From an uncultured Eubacteriales bacterium (lineage in GTDB: Bacteria > Bacillota > Clostridia > Oscillospirales > UBA644), in contig CAKSPP010000024.1 of NCBI GenBank assembly GCA_934481505.1, positions 1 to 11,722 on the forward strand: a stretch of 11,722 nucleotides of DNA, written 5' to 3'. The position numbers and the translations under genes are program-made. Under the pieces are notes generated by a model that was not told the origin of the DNA, did not search any database, and saw only the letters and a program-made list of their open reading frames with translations. This document shows, piece by piece, positions 1 through 7,579 of this stretch (positions are counted from its first letter, which is position 1; each line of letters starts with the position of its first letter).

Positions 1-335
1 AACCACCGAAAGGTGCTGCCTGAGGAAAGTCCGGGCTCCAACGGACAACGATAGCGGATAACGTCCGCCGAAGGCAACTTCAGGGAAAGTGCAACAGAAA
101 AGAACGGCAGAAATGCAAAGGTGAAAAGGCGGGGTAAGAGCCCACCGGGGCTTCGGAGACGAGGCCCGTCAGTGTAAACCCTATCGGGAGCAATACCGCA
201 GTGAGGAGAGAGGAAACTCTCGGCTGTCCGTCAGAATCCTCCGAGGTAGCTGAGAGGCTGTCGGCAACGGCAGTCACAGATAGATGATCGCGGCGTCTGC
301 GGACGTACAGAACCCGGCTTACAAGTCGACCGTGA
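1..335 (+). ncRNA. rnpB: RNase P RNA, type A, 5' end outside the window
   Basis: This is the catalytic RNA of ribonuclease P, which removes 5' leaders from precursor tRNAs in the cytoplasm together with protein RnpA. The universally conserved blocks are visible in order: GAGGAAAGTCCGGGCTCC at 22-39 (P4 5' strand), GAAAGTGCAACAGAAA near 84-99, GGGGTAAGAGCCCACC near 131-146, TAAACCCTATCGGGAGCAA near 175-193, an AGATAGATGATCG block near 279-291, and ACAGAACCCGGCTTA at 307-321 (P4 3' strand). A CACC-GAAA-GGTG hairpin at 4-15 fits P3. The GGGCTCC form and the GTAAGAGC block indicate type A architecture, as in Clostridia, rather than the Bacillus type B. The P1 5' strand must lie upstream of base 1, so about 30-40 nt are missing. 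The mature 3' end is estimated at 330-340 by comparison with known type A RNAs. Confidence 0.97.
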
Positions 336-386
336 AAAGAATGACGATGACAAAAAGCAGACAGAGAAGTTCTCTCAATAACAAAT

Positions 387-408
387 AAAAAAACAGACAC
401 CCCTCTGT
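387..408 (-). terminator. Weak candidate terminator, leftward
   Basis: Read on the minus strand, a 5-bp stem (ACAGA/TCTGT, + strand 393-397 and 404-408) with a 6-nt loop runs straight into a seven-U tract (+ strand A-run 387-393). It could end transcripts coming from the XRE regulator, whose stop lies about 225 bp upstream in that direction. The stem is short, so this is tentative. Just beside it, 411-444 can fold into a second imperfect hairpin (TCGGA/TCCGA outer, ACGG/CCGT inner) on either strand. Confidence 0.35.
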
Positions 409-479
409 CCTCGGACTTTTACGGCAAAAACCGTACCCATCCGACAGACATACACCGCCCGACGGCACAGACAAATACA

Positions 480-508
480 GCCCTGCACGATATGCAGGGC
501 TTTTCATT
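480..508 (+). terminator. Intrinsic terminator downstream of rnpB
   Basis: A perfect 8-bp stem GCCCTGCA/TGCAGGGC (480-487 with 493-500) and a 5-nt loop are followed by TTTTCATTATTAT. The U-rich tail exists only on the + strand, so it ends rightward transcription. The only rightward gene upstream is rnpB, whose mature end is about 145 bp away, so a 3' extension is presumably trimmed. Confidence 0.8.
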
Positions 509-554
509 ATTATCGGGCAATTTTGACACACGGAAAACGCAGTCGTCACCGCAA

Positions 555-617
555 CAGGAAATTTTGCCGCAAGACAGATACGAGAAACACGGTCTCCGCC
601 GCAGGAAATTTTGCCGC
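555..617. repeat. Short direct repeat, 16 bp, period 47 bp
   Basis: CAGGAAATTTTGCCGC occurs exactly at 555-570 and at 602-617. CACGG lies before both copies (CACACGG at 525-531 and ACACGG near 587-592), but not at the same distance. The copies sit in the non-coding stretch between the rnpB terminator and the end of the XRE gene. The second ends 15 bp before the stop codon of the regulator. It looks like a local tandem duplication of about 47 bp with diverged flanks. Confidence 0.6.
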
Positions 618-632
618 GAAATCGTTGTTTGG

Positions 633-1142
633 CTACTTTTTTATCCTTGTCAGAACCGCACCGACAAGAGAGCCGACAAGGACAAACGGGGCGACTCTCA
701 CAAACAGCCACTCAAAAACATGGAACGCCGTTCCGAGGACGGCGGTTTCGGGATCGCCGAAGTTCCAATTAAGATAGGGGCTGCCGAGAAAGAACAGAAC
801 CGCAAAGCCCGCAACCGTAAGCGAAAACAGTGCGATAAACAGCCAATGAAAAACCTTTCGCCGAGCGGCTTTATTGCGTGCGAGCTGTAAATTTATCACT
901 TCCAATTTTTCGGAAACCGTTTTTAATTCGTCGGCTTCCTTTTCGGCGACATTTTCTCCGAGCAGAACACTCACCGGAGTATCGAGCACTTCCGATATAG
1001 AAATAAGCATATCGGCGTCGGGAACCGAGAGTCCCTGCTCCCATTTTGAGACGGTCTGCCGCACGACATTCAGTCTGACGGCAAGTTCCTCCTGCGAAAG
1101 TCCTTTTGATTTTCTGATTGTTTTAATATTTTCGTTAAGCAT
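633..1142 (-). CDS. XRE-family regulator with C-terminal membrane anchor
   Basis: This 169-residue protein has an N-terminal Cro/C1-type helix-turn-helix (about residues 6-60, with the typical GLSQEELA and VRQTVSKWEQG segments), a charged linker that may coil (66-95), and two hydrophobic segments (97-119 and about 145-165). It therefore probably binds DNA while tethered to the inner face of the membrane. Proteins of this build are common in Clostridia, but their signals and targets are mostly unknown. The ATG start is preceded by GAGGGA at a 6-nt distance. A good promoter lies directly upstream, so the gene is probably monocistronic. There is no obvious partner gene: leftward lies rnpB and upstream lies the gap terminator. 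The second hydrophobic segment is weaker and might be peripheral. Family assignment is firm; function is unknown. Confidence 0.88.
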   Translation of the reverse strand: MLNENIKTIRKSKGLSQEELAVRLNVVRQTVSKWEQGLSVPDADMLISISEVLDTPVSVLLGENVAEKEADELKTVSEKLEVINLQLARNKAARRKVFHWLFIALFSLTVAGFAVLFFLGSPYLNWNFGDPETAVLGTAFHVFEWLFVRVAPFVLVGSLVGAVLTRIKK

Positions 1143-1165
1143 CGAAATCCCTCACTTTCGACCGT

Positions 1166-1194
1166 ATTATACTCCGAAACGCCCGTTGCCGCAA
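1166..1194 (-). promoter_or_regulatory. Sigma-A-type promoter of the XRE regulator
   Basis: On the minus strand the -10 is a perfect TATAAT (1166-1171). A partial -35, TTGCGG, lies at 1189-1194 with a 17-bp spacer. Transcription would start near 1158-1160, giving a leader of about 17 nt that just contains the GAGGGA ribosome binding site. Confidence 0.7.
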
Positions 1195-1284
1195 GCAATG
1201 CGTTTTAACATCGCCGTTTTTTAAGTTTCCGAATGGAATATAAGGCAAAACCGATAGTTCGACTGCGGCTCTTTCCATATATAA

Positions 1285-1316
1285 CAAAAAACCGGGAAGC
1301 TTGGCTTCCCGGCTTA
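1285..1316 (-). terminator. Strong intrinsic terminator of gap
   Basis: A 9-bp stem CCGGGAAGC/GCTTCCCGG (1292-1300 with 1304-1312) with a 3-nt loop can be lengthened by AU and GU pairs. On the minus strand it is followed at once by TTTTTTG. It lies 20 bp after the gap stop codon. The + side also carries a T-rich tail (TTATTTTTT), so it may work in both directions. Confidence 0.9.
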
Positions 1317-1336
1317 TTTTTTCCTTGTTGAACCGA

Positions 1337-2374
1337 TTAGTTAAGTTCAGCGAAGTATTTGATGGTTCTGACCATTTGGCTGGTGTAGGAGTTTTCGTTG
1401 TCGTACCAAGAAACAACCTGTACCTCATAGAGGTCGTCTGCGATCTTGGAAACCATGGTCTGGGTAGCATCGAAGAGCGAACCGTATCTCATACCGATAA
1501 CATCGGAAGAAACGATGGGATCTTCATTGTATCCGAAAGAAGCGGAAGCAGCGGCTTTCATAGCTGCGTTGATGCCTTCCTTGGTTACGTCTGCACCCTT
1601 AACAACTGCGGTAAGGATGGTGGTGGAACCGGTAGGAACGGGAACACGCTGAGCGGAGCCGATGAGTTTTCCGTTGAGTTCGGGGATAACAAGACCGATT
1701 GCCTTTGCAGCTCCGGTGGAGTTCGGAACGATGTTAGCGGCACCTGCTCTTGCTCTTCTCATATCGCCTTTTCTGTGAGGACCGTCAAGGATCATCTGGT
1801 CGCCGGTGTAAGCGTGAATGGTGGACATGATACCGCTCTGAATGGGAGCGTAATCGTTAAGAGCCTTTGCCATAGGTGCAAGGCAGTTGGTGGTGCAGGA
1901 TGCAGCGGAGATTATCTGATCGTCTGCGGTAAGAGTCTTCTCGTTAACGGAGAAAACGATTGTTTTGAGGTCGTTTCCTGCCGGAGCGGAGATAACAACT
2001 TTCTTAGCACCTGCATTGATATGAGCCATAGATTTCTCTTTGGAGCAGTAGAAACCTGTGCATTCGAGAACAACGTCAACGCCGAGAGCACCCCAGGGGC
2101 AATTTACAGCGTCTTTTTCGGCATAGATTTTAAGGGTCTTGCCGTCTACGGTTATGGTGTTCGCTTCGTCGTCAGCGGATACGGTGTGAAGGTTTTCGCC
2201 TATTTTGCCGCAATAGCCGCCCTGAGCGGTGTCGTATTTGAGAAGATTTGCAAGCATGGAGGGTTTGGTAAGGTCGTTGATTGCAACAACTTCATATCCC
2301 TCTGCTCCGAACATCTGACGGAATGCGAGACGTCCGATACGGCCGAAGCCGTTAATAGCTACTTTTACTGCCAT
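1337..2374 (-). CDS. gap: Type I glyceraldehyde-3-phosphate dehydrogenase
   Basis: This glycolytic enzyme oxidises glyceraldehyde-3-phosphate with NAD and phosphate to 1,3-bisphosphoglycerate in the cytosol. It is full length (345 residues). Visible features are the Rossmann motif GFGRIGR at 9-15, an acidic residue at the end of beta-2 (Asp34) that favours NAD over NADP, the catalytic loop [10 protein letters not shown] with the nucleophile at Cys160, the partner His187 in the [10 protein letters not shown] stretch, and the C-terminal [12 protein letters not shown] segment. The ATG is preceded by a perfect AGGAGG at 2383-2388 with 8 nt spacing. The gene stands alone: it has its own promoter and a strong terminator, and there is no CggR regulator or pgk/tpi neighbour as in many Firmicutes gap operons. 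Confidence 0.98.
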   Translation of the reverse strand: MAVKVAINGFGRIGRLAFRQMFGAEGYEVVAINDLTKPSMLANLLKYDTAQGGYCGKIGENLHTVSADDEANTITVDGKTLKIYAEKDAVNCPWGALGVDVVLECTGFYCSKEKSMAHINAGAKKVVISAPAGNDLKTIVFSVNEKTLTADDQIISAASCTTNCLAPMAKALNDYAPIQSGIMSTIHAYTGDQMILDGPHRKGDMRRARAGAANIVPNSTGAAKAIGLVIPELNGKLIGSAQRVPVPTGSTTILTAVVKGADVTKEGINAAMKAAASASFGYNEDPIVSSDVIGMRYGSLFDATQTMVSKIADDLYEVQVVSWYDNENSYTSQMVRTIKYFAELN

Positions 2375-2414
2375 TTTGAATTCCTCCTAAACTTTATATG
2401 CAATAGCATATTCT

Positions 2415-2453
2415 TACAATTTATATTGTATAGCAACATTACAAATTATGCAA
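2415..2453 (-). promoter_or_regulatory. gap promoter overlapping a short inverted repeat
   Basis: On the minus strand the -35 is TTGCAT (2448-2453) and the -10 is TACAAT (2425-2430), with a 17-bp spacer. The start would be near 2418, giving a leader of about 43 nt. The -10 is one arm of an inverted repeat, TACAAT-4 nt-ATTGTA (2415-2430), which could be an operator or only an AT-rich coincidence. The same TTGCAT hexamer serves as -35 of the VTT promoter at 4354-4359. A second TATAAA at 2393-2398 is too close to the ribosome binding site to be a useful -10. Confidence 0.6.
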
Positions 2454-2481
2454 TGGCATTTTATCAAACAAATAACGAAAT

Positions 2482-3531
2482 TTATTTAACAAAATCGGCA
2501 ACGGTCTCCGCCTCGGTTTTGGGTGCGGGACCTTTTCCGAGGACATATTCATAGCAGGAAACAAGCCGTTTTCCGACATTTTCTATCGAACGGGCTTCCG
2601 CTTCGAGATACGCCGTTTCGGTTAAGTCTTCGGCTTTTCCTTCGAGGATTGCCGAAATTTTCTCTTCGAATTCGTCGTTGGTTTTCGCCTTATAGACGTT
2701 TTTGCCTTCGGTGAGCCATTTTTCGTAAATCGGGATATCCCTTATGAGAACCGGGGTTTTCATAGCGAAACTTTCGAGAAGGACGATACCCTCCGTTTCT
2801 TCGTGGCTCATAAATAAGAACAGGTCGGCTCCGCTGTAAGCCTCTTTCATTTCGTCGCGGGAAATATATCCGGGGAAAAAGAGGTTCGGGAGTTTCGTTC
2901 TAACGGCTTCCCTTATTTTTTTCGGAACGGCACGCAGATTAGTGTAGCCGAACCAGATAAATTTATACTGCGGAAGTCTTTTCGCAAGTTCGACGAAATC
3001 GGTTATTCCCTTTCGCTCTATGTAAAGACCTGCCGAAATTATGACCTTTTCGCCGTCTTTAATGCCGTATTTTTCTCTGAAACGCCTGCCCGCCTCTTCG
3101 TCGCGTTTGAAATAATCGAGGTCAATTCCGTTCGAAACGGAATAAATTTCTCTTTTGAGGTGATATTTTTCAAGCAGCGATTTCGAATATTCGGTCGGCG
3201 TTAAAATTATATTTCCGCGGTTATAGCAGCGGGAAATCCAGAATTTGAAAAGGGGTGCCAGAAGATTTGAACCGATAAAGGAACGGCAGAAATCCTCTTT
3301 TGTGGAATGGGCGTGATAAACGACTTTTTTACCCCTCGCTTTTGCACGCAGACTCATTATAAAAGAAGTAAGGAAAATCGTGTTTATATGGCAGACGTCG
3401 TAGTCGTCTTTCGGATTTAATGTATATTCTATTCCGTTTTTTTCGAGAGCCTTTTTCTGGTGGTAGATAGCTCTGCCGACGCCGCTTCCCTCCACCCAGC
3501 TCTGGTGGCTCGTATGCAGAAGAACCTTCAT
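2482..3531 (-). CDS. GT4 glycosyltransferase, LafB-like glycolipid synthase
   Basis: This 349-residue retaining glycosyltransferase of the GT-B fold probably adds a sugar from a nucleotide donor to a membrane diacylglycerol glycolipid at the inner membrane face. The N-terminal half has a glycine-rich acceptor loop (EGSGVGRA, 14-21) and the segment VVYHAHSTKEDF (70-81), with conserved FIGSNLLAPLF after it. The C-terminal half carries SNGID (133-137), ERKG (172-175) and the EX7E donor motif (Glu245 and Glu253 in HEETEGIVLLE). From memory this pattern is closest to the LafB/CpoA group, which makes galactosyl-glucosyl-diacylglycerol in streptococci. The exact sugar and acceptor cannot be read from the sequence. 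A GAGGAG site at 3541-3546 lies 9 nt before the ATG and contains the stop codon of the upstream VTT gene, so the two are translationally coupled. I see no terminator after its stop. Confidence 0.85.
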   Translation of the reverse strand: MKVLLHTSHQSWVEGSGVGRAIYHQKKALEKNGIEYTLNPKDDYDVCHINTIFLTSFIMSLRAKARGKKVVYHAHSTKEDFCRSFIGSNLLAPLFKFWISRCYNRGNIILTPTEYSKSLLEKYHLKREIYSVSNGIDLDYFKRDEEAGRRFREKYGIKDGEKVIISAGLYIERKGITDFVELAKRLPQYKFIWFGYTNLRAVPKKIREAVRTKLPNLFFPGYISRDEMKEAYSGADLFLFMSHEETEGIVLLESFAMKTPVLIRDIPIYEKWLTEGKNVYKAKTNDEFEEKISAILEGKAEDLTETAYLEAEARSIENVGKRLVSCYEYVLGKGPAPKTEAETVADFVK

Positions 3532-3544
3532 TTTGTTTTTCTCC

Positions 3545-4276
3545 TCAGGTAAAGAGTCTTATGACAAACTGAATGATAAAATCAAGACTGTAAGTATAAA
3601 TAAGGATAGTCGCGGGCTTTGCAAGGCAGATTATTATAAAATATTTGAGAAAACTCATGCTTGAAAGTCCGGCAAGGTAACACAGGAAATCCGCCGGAGT
3701 AAAAGGAACGGCGGAGGTGATTATGAAAATCCTGTCGAATTTTTTCGGGTTGTCGAGGAACTTGATATATTTGTCCCAGTCCCTTTTCGAAGCAATCGCA
3801 CGAACCAGCGGATAGCCGTATTTTTTCGACAGCAAAAACGCGACGACGGAACCTGCGATTATTCCGACATAGTTATAGACAAACCCCATTACGTCGCCGA
3901 AAATAAGGACGGCGGCAACGCAGCCTATCGACCCCGGAATTATCGGGATTACGACCTGGACAGCCTGAATAAAAGTGAAGACGAGAGGTGCCCAGATACC
4001 GCATTTCGCAAGGAAATCGGCAAGCACCTGCTGATCGGTGAAAATTCCGGCTTTTACGCCCCATATAATAAGGACGACGGTTGCGATAAGTCCGACAATA
4101 GACGAATATTTAAGGAAGTCTTTTATAAATTTCGTTTTCTTTTCGGAGAACTCTTTTTTACCCTTGAACAATTTCGGCGTTTCTTCGGGAACGCTTTCGG
4201 CGGCGGTTTCTTTCTCTGCCGCGTTCTCGGTTACGGTTTCTTTTTCCTGCTCGGGAAAATCTTTATTTTCAGTCAT
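3545..4276 (-). CDS. VTT/TVP38-family (DedA-like) membrane protein
   Basis: This 243-residue inner-membrane protein of the VTT (SNARE-associated, YdjX/TVP38/TMEM64) family is related to DedA proteins and to eukaryotic lipid scramblases. It has an acidic, Glu-rich cytoplasmic tail (1-45), a first membrane helix (about 56-75), the re-entrant family motif around PIIPGSIG (111-118) followed by FGDVMGF, the glycine-rich GSVVAFLLSKKYG helix (142-154), and the second family motif VPFTPADFLCYLAGLS (190-205). I chose the ATG at 4276 because AAAGGA lies just upstream and a consensus promoter follows. The in-frame ATG at 4405 lies upstream of that promoter. Its TGA stop lies in the ribosome binding site of the glycosyltransferase. 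Family knowledge and that coupling suggest lipid or glycolipid transbilayer movement; this is inference. Confidence 0.88.
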   Translation of the reverse strand: MTENKDFPEQEKETVTENAAEKETAAESVPEETPKLFKGKKEFSEKKTKFIKDFLKYSSIVGLIATVVLIIWGVKAGIFTDQQVLADFLAKCGIWAPLVFTFIQAVQVVIPIIPGSIGCVAAVLIFGDVMGFVYNYVGIIAGSVVAFLLSKKYGYPLVRAIASKRDWDKYIKFLDNPKKFDRIFIITSAVPFTPADFLCYLAGLSSMSFLKYFIIICLAKPATILIYTYSLDFIIQFVIRLFT

Positions 4277-4294
4277 AAAATTCCTTTCATGGCG

Positions 4295-4308
4295 GTGCCG
4301 TTCGGCAC
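4295..4308 (-). other. Hairpin in the VTT operon leader
   Basis: GTGCCGTTCGGCAC is a near-perfect palindrome (GTGCC/GGCAC with a 4-nt loop). In the leftward transcript it sits in the 48-nt leader, about 8 nt ahead of the AAAGGA ribosome binding site at 4282-4287, where it could affect initiation. On the + strand it is followed by ATTTTTT and resembles a terminator, but no rightward gene precedes it. Confidence 0.45.
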
Positions 4309-4330
4309 ATTTTTTATCCGTACACTGTCT

Positions 4331-4359
4331 ATTATACACCATACGGCAAGAAAATGCAA
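4331..4359 (-). promoter_or_regulatory. Sigma-A promoter of the VTT-glycosyltransferase operon
   Basis: On the minus strand the -35 is TTGCAT (4354-4359) and the -10 is a perfect TATAAT (4331-4336), with an ideal 17-bp spacer. Transcription would start near 4324. The operon contains the VTT gene and the glycosyltransferase. Confidence 0.8.
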
Positions 4360-4410
4360 TAGACAGGAAGAAAGTTACAAAAATGTAAGGATAGAAGAAA
4401 AGCATAAGAG

Positions 4411-4446
4411 CCGCAAAAAGCCGCAGGACCGAGGTTCTGCGACTTT
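4411..4446 (-). terminator. Terminator of the ABC exporter operon
   Basis: An imperfect stem of about 8 bp (CGCAGGACC with GGTTCTGCG, 4422-4441, one GU pair) is followed on the minus strand by GGCTTTTTGC. The + side also ends in ACTTTTTC, so it may act in both directions. It lies about 40 bp after the permease stop and just before the VTT promoter, separating the two operons. Confidence 0.75.
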
Positions 4447-4481
4447 TTCAGAAAGGTATATATAAGGGAGGAAAAAACTTA

Positions 4482-6770
4482 TTATTCGGCACCTTTGAGT
4501 GCTTCGACCATATCTATCTTCTTGTTTTTCCTTGCAACCATGAGACTTACGATAACCGAAACTCCGAGAGTGAGAACGACGCCCAAGATTATCGAAAGCG
4601 GAGACACACTCATCTTCATTTCATATTCGCCGGCAAGTTCATGGAGAAGATAATCAAGGACTCCGATTCCGGCAGGAATTCCGATAATAACGCCGATAAA
4701 GCTTACCCAGAGGTTCTGACCTATAAGAAGTCTGCCGATTTTTCCGTCCTTGAAACCGACGACTTTCAAAGTTGCCATTTCGCGGTAACGCTCCGAATAG
4801 CTCATAACGCCGAGGTTATAGAGAACGACGACTCCGAGGAGCATCGCTCCGAAGACGAGAATATATACCATCAGATCCATCATCCACAAAAACGAATCGA
4901 AAGAATCGACTATCTGCTGTTTTGATTGCAGGCTCTTTATCGCGGAGGAAGTTTCTATTCCGTCCTTTTCGGTGTTTGTGTAAACCGAATCGACGGTATA
5001 TGAAATTCCGAGTTTTTCGGCGTATTTTTCGGACATTACGATGCTTTCCGTAACGCCGCGGCAAACGCCTGCGACTTTCAGGGTATATTTATCGTCGGTG
5101 CCGTAAGGACTTACCGTGACGGTATCTCCGGCTTTCAGTCCGAATTTTTCGGAAATTCTAACGCAGACATAAGCTCCGTCGTCGGGCAGGGTGACAAAGT
5201 CGTTGTTTTCGTCGGGAACACGAACCATATCGTGGGTAATTCCGTAGATATCGAGAGCAACCGCCTTGTCGCCTATCTGAACGCTTACGGCCGAGCTGTA
5301 ATCGCCGTCGTATTTTTCGATAATCGCGTCGCGGTCTTCTTTTGCGGCGTCCTCCGAAAGATAAATTCTCGTCGTGTAGTTTGTCGCACCGTCATAATAA
5401 AGGTCAAGGAACGAATTCATTGTGTCTTTCATTCCGAAAGAGCCGACGATAAGAAGAATACAGCCTGCGGTTCCTATAAGGCTCATTGCGGTACGCGATT
5501 TATGCCGCATTATGTCACGCAGATTCCATCTTGTTCCGAAAGAAAGCTTGTGGAAGAATTTCGTTTTTTCTATAAGCAGCGGCTTTACCTTTTTCGGGGT
5601 GTAGGGTCGGAGAGCGTCTGCGGCGGTTCCGCGGAGCATCTGTTTTACCGACAAGAAACCGATAAATGTCATAAGAACAAGGAGCAAAGCAAGAATCAAC
5701 CATACAAACCACGGAACTATGAGGTTCCAGTTCGGCATATCGAGATATGTTCCCATCATTCCCGACGGGGTCATTATCATCCATGCAATTCCGTAGCCGA
5801 GCAGAAGACCTGCCGCCTCTCCGATAATTCCTATCATAAACGCATAGGAGGTGTAGTGGCGGAGAATTCTCTTATCCTTAAAGCCGAGAGCTTTGAGGGT
5901 TCCTATCTGTGTTTTTTCCTTTGCTGCGAGACGGTGCATTGTCGAAACCATTGTAAGCACCGCTATAAGCAGGAAAAGCACGGGAAGGACGGAACCCATG
6001 GTCTGCCCTTCTTCTTTTTCACCGGAAGAGCCGGAATAGGATATATTCATATCTTTATCGAGAATGAGCACCGTGTTTCCGAGTTTTTCGTCCGCCGCGG
6101 CGGTGAAATCTTTCGTCGGAAGGGACGAAATCGCGTTTATCTGCGGATAGTACGCGAAACCGAGCGTCTTTTCGTAAAGTTTCGGGGAAACGTACGCAAA
6201 ACCGTAGGTATTGTAGTCGGGCATAATCTGCGTTTCGTCCCTTGTGCAGATAAGATATTCGCCCGAACGGACAAGCCCCTTGACCTTGCCTTTTATTTCG
6301 AGATTTTTATATGTAAAGGAGATTTCGTCGCCGAGTTTTATCCCGTTTGCGTCGGCGTATTTTTTCGAAAGCCAAACGCCGTCGGTGCTTTCGGGGTCAT
6401 ATTTTTCGCCCTCTTCGAGGTACATTCCCGAAACGTTTTCATCGCAGGTTACGGTAAGAGCGACGCTGTCGCCCTCCTGCCCCTTGACTTCGGCGTTTAC
6501 CGAAACGAAAAGTGCGGCTGCGTCAACGCCCGGAATTTCGGCTATCCTGTCTTTATCTTCTTCGGTAAAGCCGTTTTCCGAAACGATGCGGAAATCCGCA
6601 AAACCCGTTTCCTTAAAGAAATCGGTCGTGTTTGTATCAAGGCTCACCCATTCCATATTGAAACCGACGAAAACGCCGATTCCGAGAGCCGTCATGATTA
6701 TCATTGAGATGAACTGAGCTTTATAAAGCCCCATGGTTCTCCACAGTTTTTTGAATAACACCGAAGTCAC
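4482..6770 (-). CDS. ABC transporter permease, 8-TM FtsX-type
   Basis: This 762-residue membrane subunit of an ABC exporter has two FtsX modules. Predicted membrane helices lie near 18-38, 259-278, 308-333, 350-374, 428-447, 632-653, 683-708 and 724-746. Two large extracytoplasmic domains lie at about 40-255 and 450-630. Each module carries the cytoplasmic coupling segment after its second helix (EKTQIGTLKALGFKDKRI at 285-302; a matching YREMATLKVVGFKDGKI at 662-678). Proteins of this build, MacB/LolC relatives, move peptides, lipids or antibiotics, or transmit force rather than pump. The start is GTG, 4 nt after the ATPase stop, with AAAGAG abutting it, so it probably depends on coupling. 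An ATG at residue 13 has a GGAG site but would cut conserved N-terminal residues. Substrate is unknown. Confidence 0.92.
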   Translation of the reverse strand: MTSVLFKKLWRTMGLYKAQFISMIIMTALGIGVFVGFNMEWVSLDTNTTDFFKETGFADFRIVSENGFTEEDKDRIAEIPGVDAAALFVSVNAEVKGQEGDSVALTVTCDENVSGMYLEEGEKYDPESTDGVWLSKKYADANGIKLGDEISFTYKNLEIKGKVKGLVRSGEYLICTRDETQIMPDYNTYGFAYVSPKLYEKTLGFAYYPQINAISSLPTKDFTAAADEKLGNTVLILDKDMNISYSGSSGEKEEGQTMGSVLPVLFLLIAVLTMVSTMHRLAAKEKTQIGTLKALGFKDKRILRHYTSYAFMIGIIGEAAGLLLGYGIAWMIMTPSGMMGTYLDMPNWNLIVPWFVWLILALLLVLMTFIGFLSVKQMLRGTAADALRPYTPKKVKPLLIEKTKFFHKLSFGTRWNLRDIMRHKSRTAMSLIGTAGCILLIVGSFGMKDTMNSFLDLYYDGATNYTTRIYLSEDAAKEDRDAIIEKYDGDYSSAVSVQIGDKAVALDIYGITHDMVRVPDENNDFVTLPDDGAYVCVRISEKFGLKAGDTVTVSPYGTDDKYTLKVAGVCRGVTESIVMSEKYAEKLGISYTVDSVYTNTEKDGIETSSAIKSLQSKQQIVDSFDSFLWMMDLMVYILVFGAMLLGVVVLYNLGVMSYSERYREMATLKVVGFKDGKIGRLLIGQNLWVSFIGVIIGIPAGIGVLDYLLHELAGEYEMKMSVSPLSIILGVVLTLGVSVIVSLMVARKNKKIDMVEALKGAE

Positions 6771-6774
6771 CTCT

Positions 6775-7476
6775 TTACCATTCTATTTCATCGGCAGAAG
6801 CAGGCGACGGCTGTTCTTCTTTTGAAACTATCTTTCCGTTTTTGACGCGGATAACGACATCCGCCATTTTGGCGATATTCTGGTTGTGCGTGACTATTAC
6901 TATCGTTTTTTTATAGTCTCTCGCCATTTTGAGAAGAAGTTTGAGAACGAGAACGCCCGTTTCGGAGTCGAGAGCTCCGGTCGGCTCGTCGCAGAGAAGA
7001 ATTTTCGGATTTTTCGCAAGAGCACGGGCGATAGAAACACGCTGCTGTTCGCCGCCGGAAAGCTCCGCGGGGAAGTTCTTCAAGTGGTCGGAAAGTCCGA
7101 CTTCTTCGAGCATTTTCGTTGCGGAAAACGCGTCGGGAGCAATTTCCTTTACGAGAGAAACGTTTTCGTGGACGGTAAGGGTCGGAACAAGGTTATAGAA
7201 CTGGAAAACAAAGCCGACGGTGCTTGCACGGTATTCGGCAAGTTCGTCGTTCGAAAGTTTCGAAATATCCTTTCCCATTACATAGATTTTTCCGTCGGTC
7301 GGGCTGTCAAGACCTCCGAGAAGATTGAGAAGAGTGCTTTTTCCTGCACCCGACGGTCCCAAAATAACGACGAATTTACCCTCGTCGAGAGACATATCGA
7401 CATTGTCGAGTGCCTTTTGGGTGTGGTCGCCGCTTTCGTAAACACGCGATACGCCTTTGAATTCAACTATTGCCAT
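6775..7476 (-). CDS. ABC transporter ATP-binding protein, MacB/LolD type
   Basis: This 233-residue cytoplasmic ATPase powers the FtsX-type permease encoded 4 nt downstream. All catalytic motifs are present and intact: Walker [10 protein letters not shown] (40-48), Q-loop Gln92, the signature [15 protein letters not shown] (139-153), Walker B ILLCDEP with Glu164 as the catalytic base, the D-loop GALD (167-170) and the H-loop His197. The [15 protein letters not shown] stretch after the Q-loop is typical of the MacB/LolD/FtsE branch. The start is fixed by a perfect AGGAGG at 7483-7488, 6 nt before the ATG. A local promoter is not obvious. The best leftward promoter is about 660 bp upstream, at 8140-8167, behind two palindromic operators. 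That implies a repressor-controlled operon with a very long leader. Confidence 0.97.
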   Translation of the reverse strand: MAIVEFKGVSRVYESGDHTQKALDNVDMSLDEGKFVVILGPSGAGKSTLLNLLGGLDSPTDGKIYVMGKDISKLSNDELAEYRASTVGFVFQFYNLVPTLTVHENVSLVKEIAPDAFSATKMLEEVGLSDHLKNFPAELSGGEQQRVSIARALAKNPKILLCDEPTGALDSETGVLVLKLLLKMARDYKKTIVIVTHNQNIAKMADVVIRVKNGKIVSKEEQPSPASADEIEW

Positions 7477-7579
7477 AATAATCCTCCTGTCGGAATTAAA
7501 TATTTACAAATTTACATGGTTTTTGAAATAGCCGATAAACGGGAGCTCTCGGTTTTTTATCGTCCCAACCCTCTCGTTT

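Noticed and set aside
1301..2554. Long rightward open frame opposite gap
   Set aside because: It is the antisense shadow of a highly conserved gene with biased codon use. It starts inside the terminator hairpin and lacks any family motif.
4277..4405. Earlier ATG for the VTT protein adding 43 residues
   Set aside because: The added segment spans the -10 and -35 of a consensus promoter and a hairpin. The ATG at 4276 has its own AAAGGA site.
5232..6707. Long rightward open frame of 491 codons opposite the permease
   Set aside because: It is the antisense shadow of the well-supported FtsX-type permease. Its translation is Cys/Arg/His/Phe-rich without a domain, and it has no promoter or ribosome binding site of its own.
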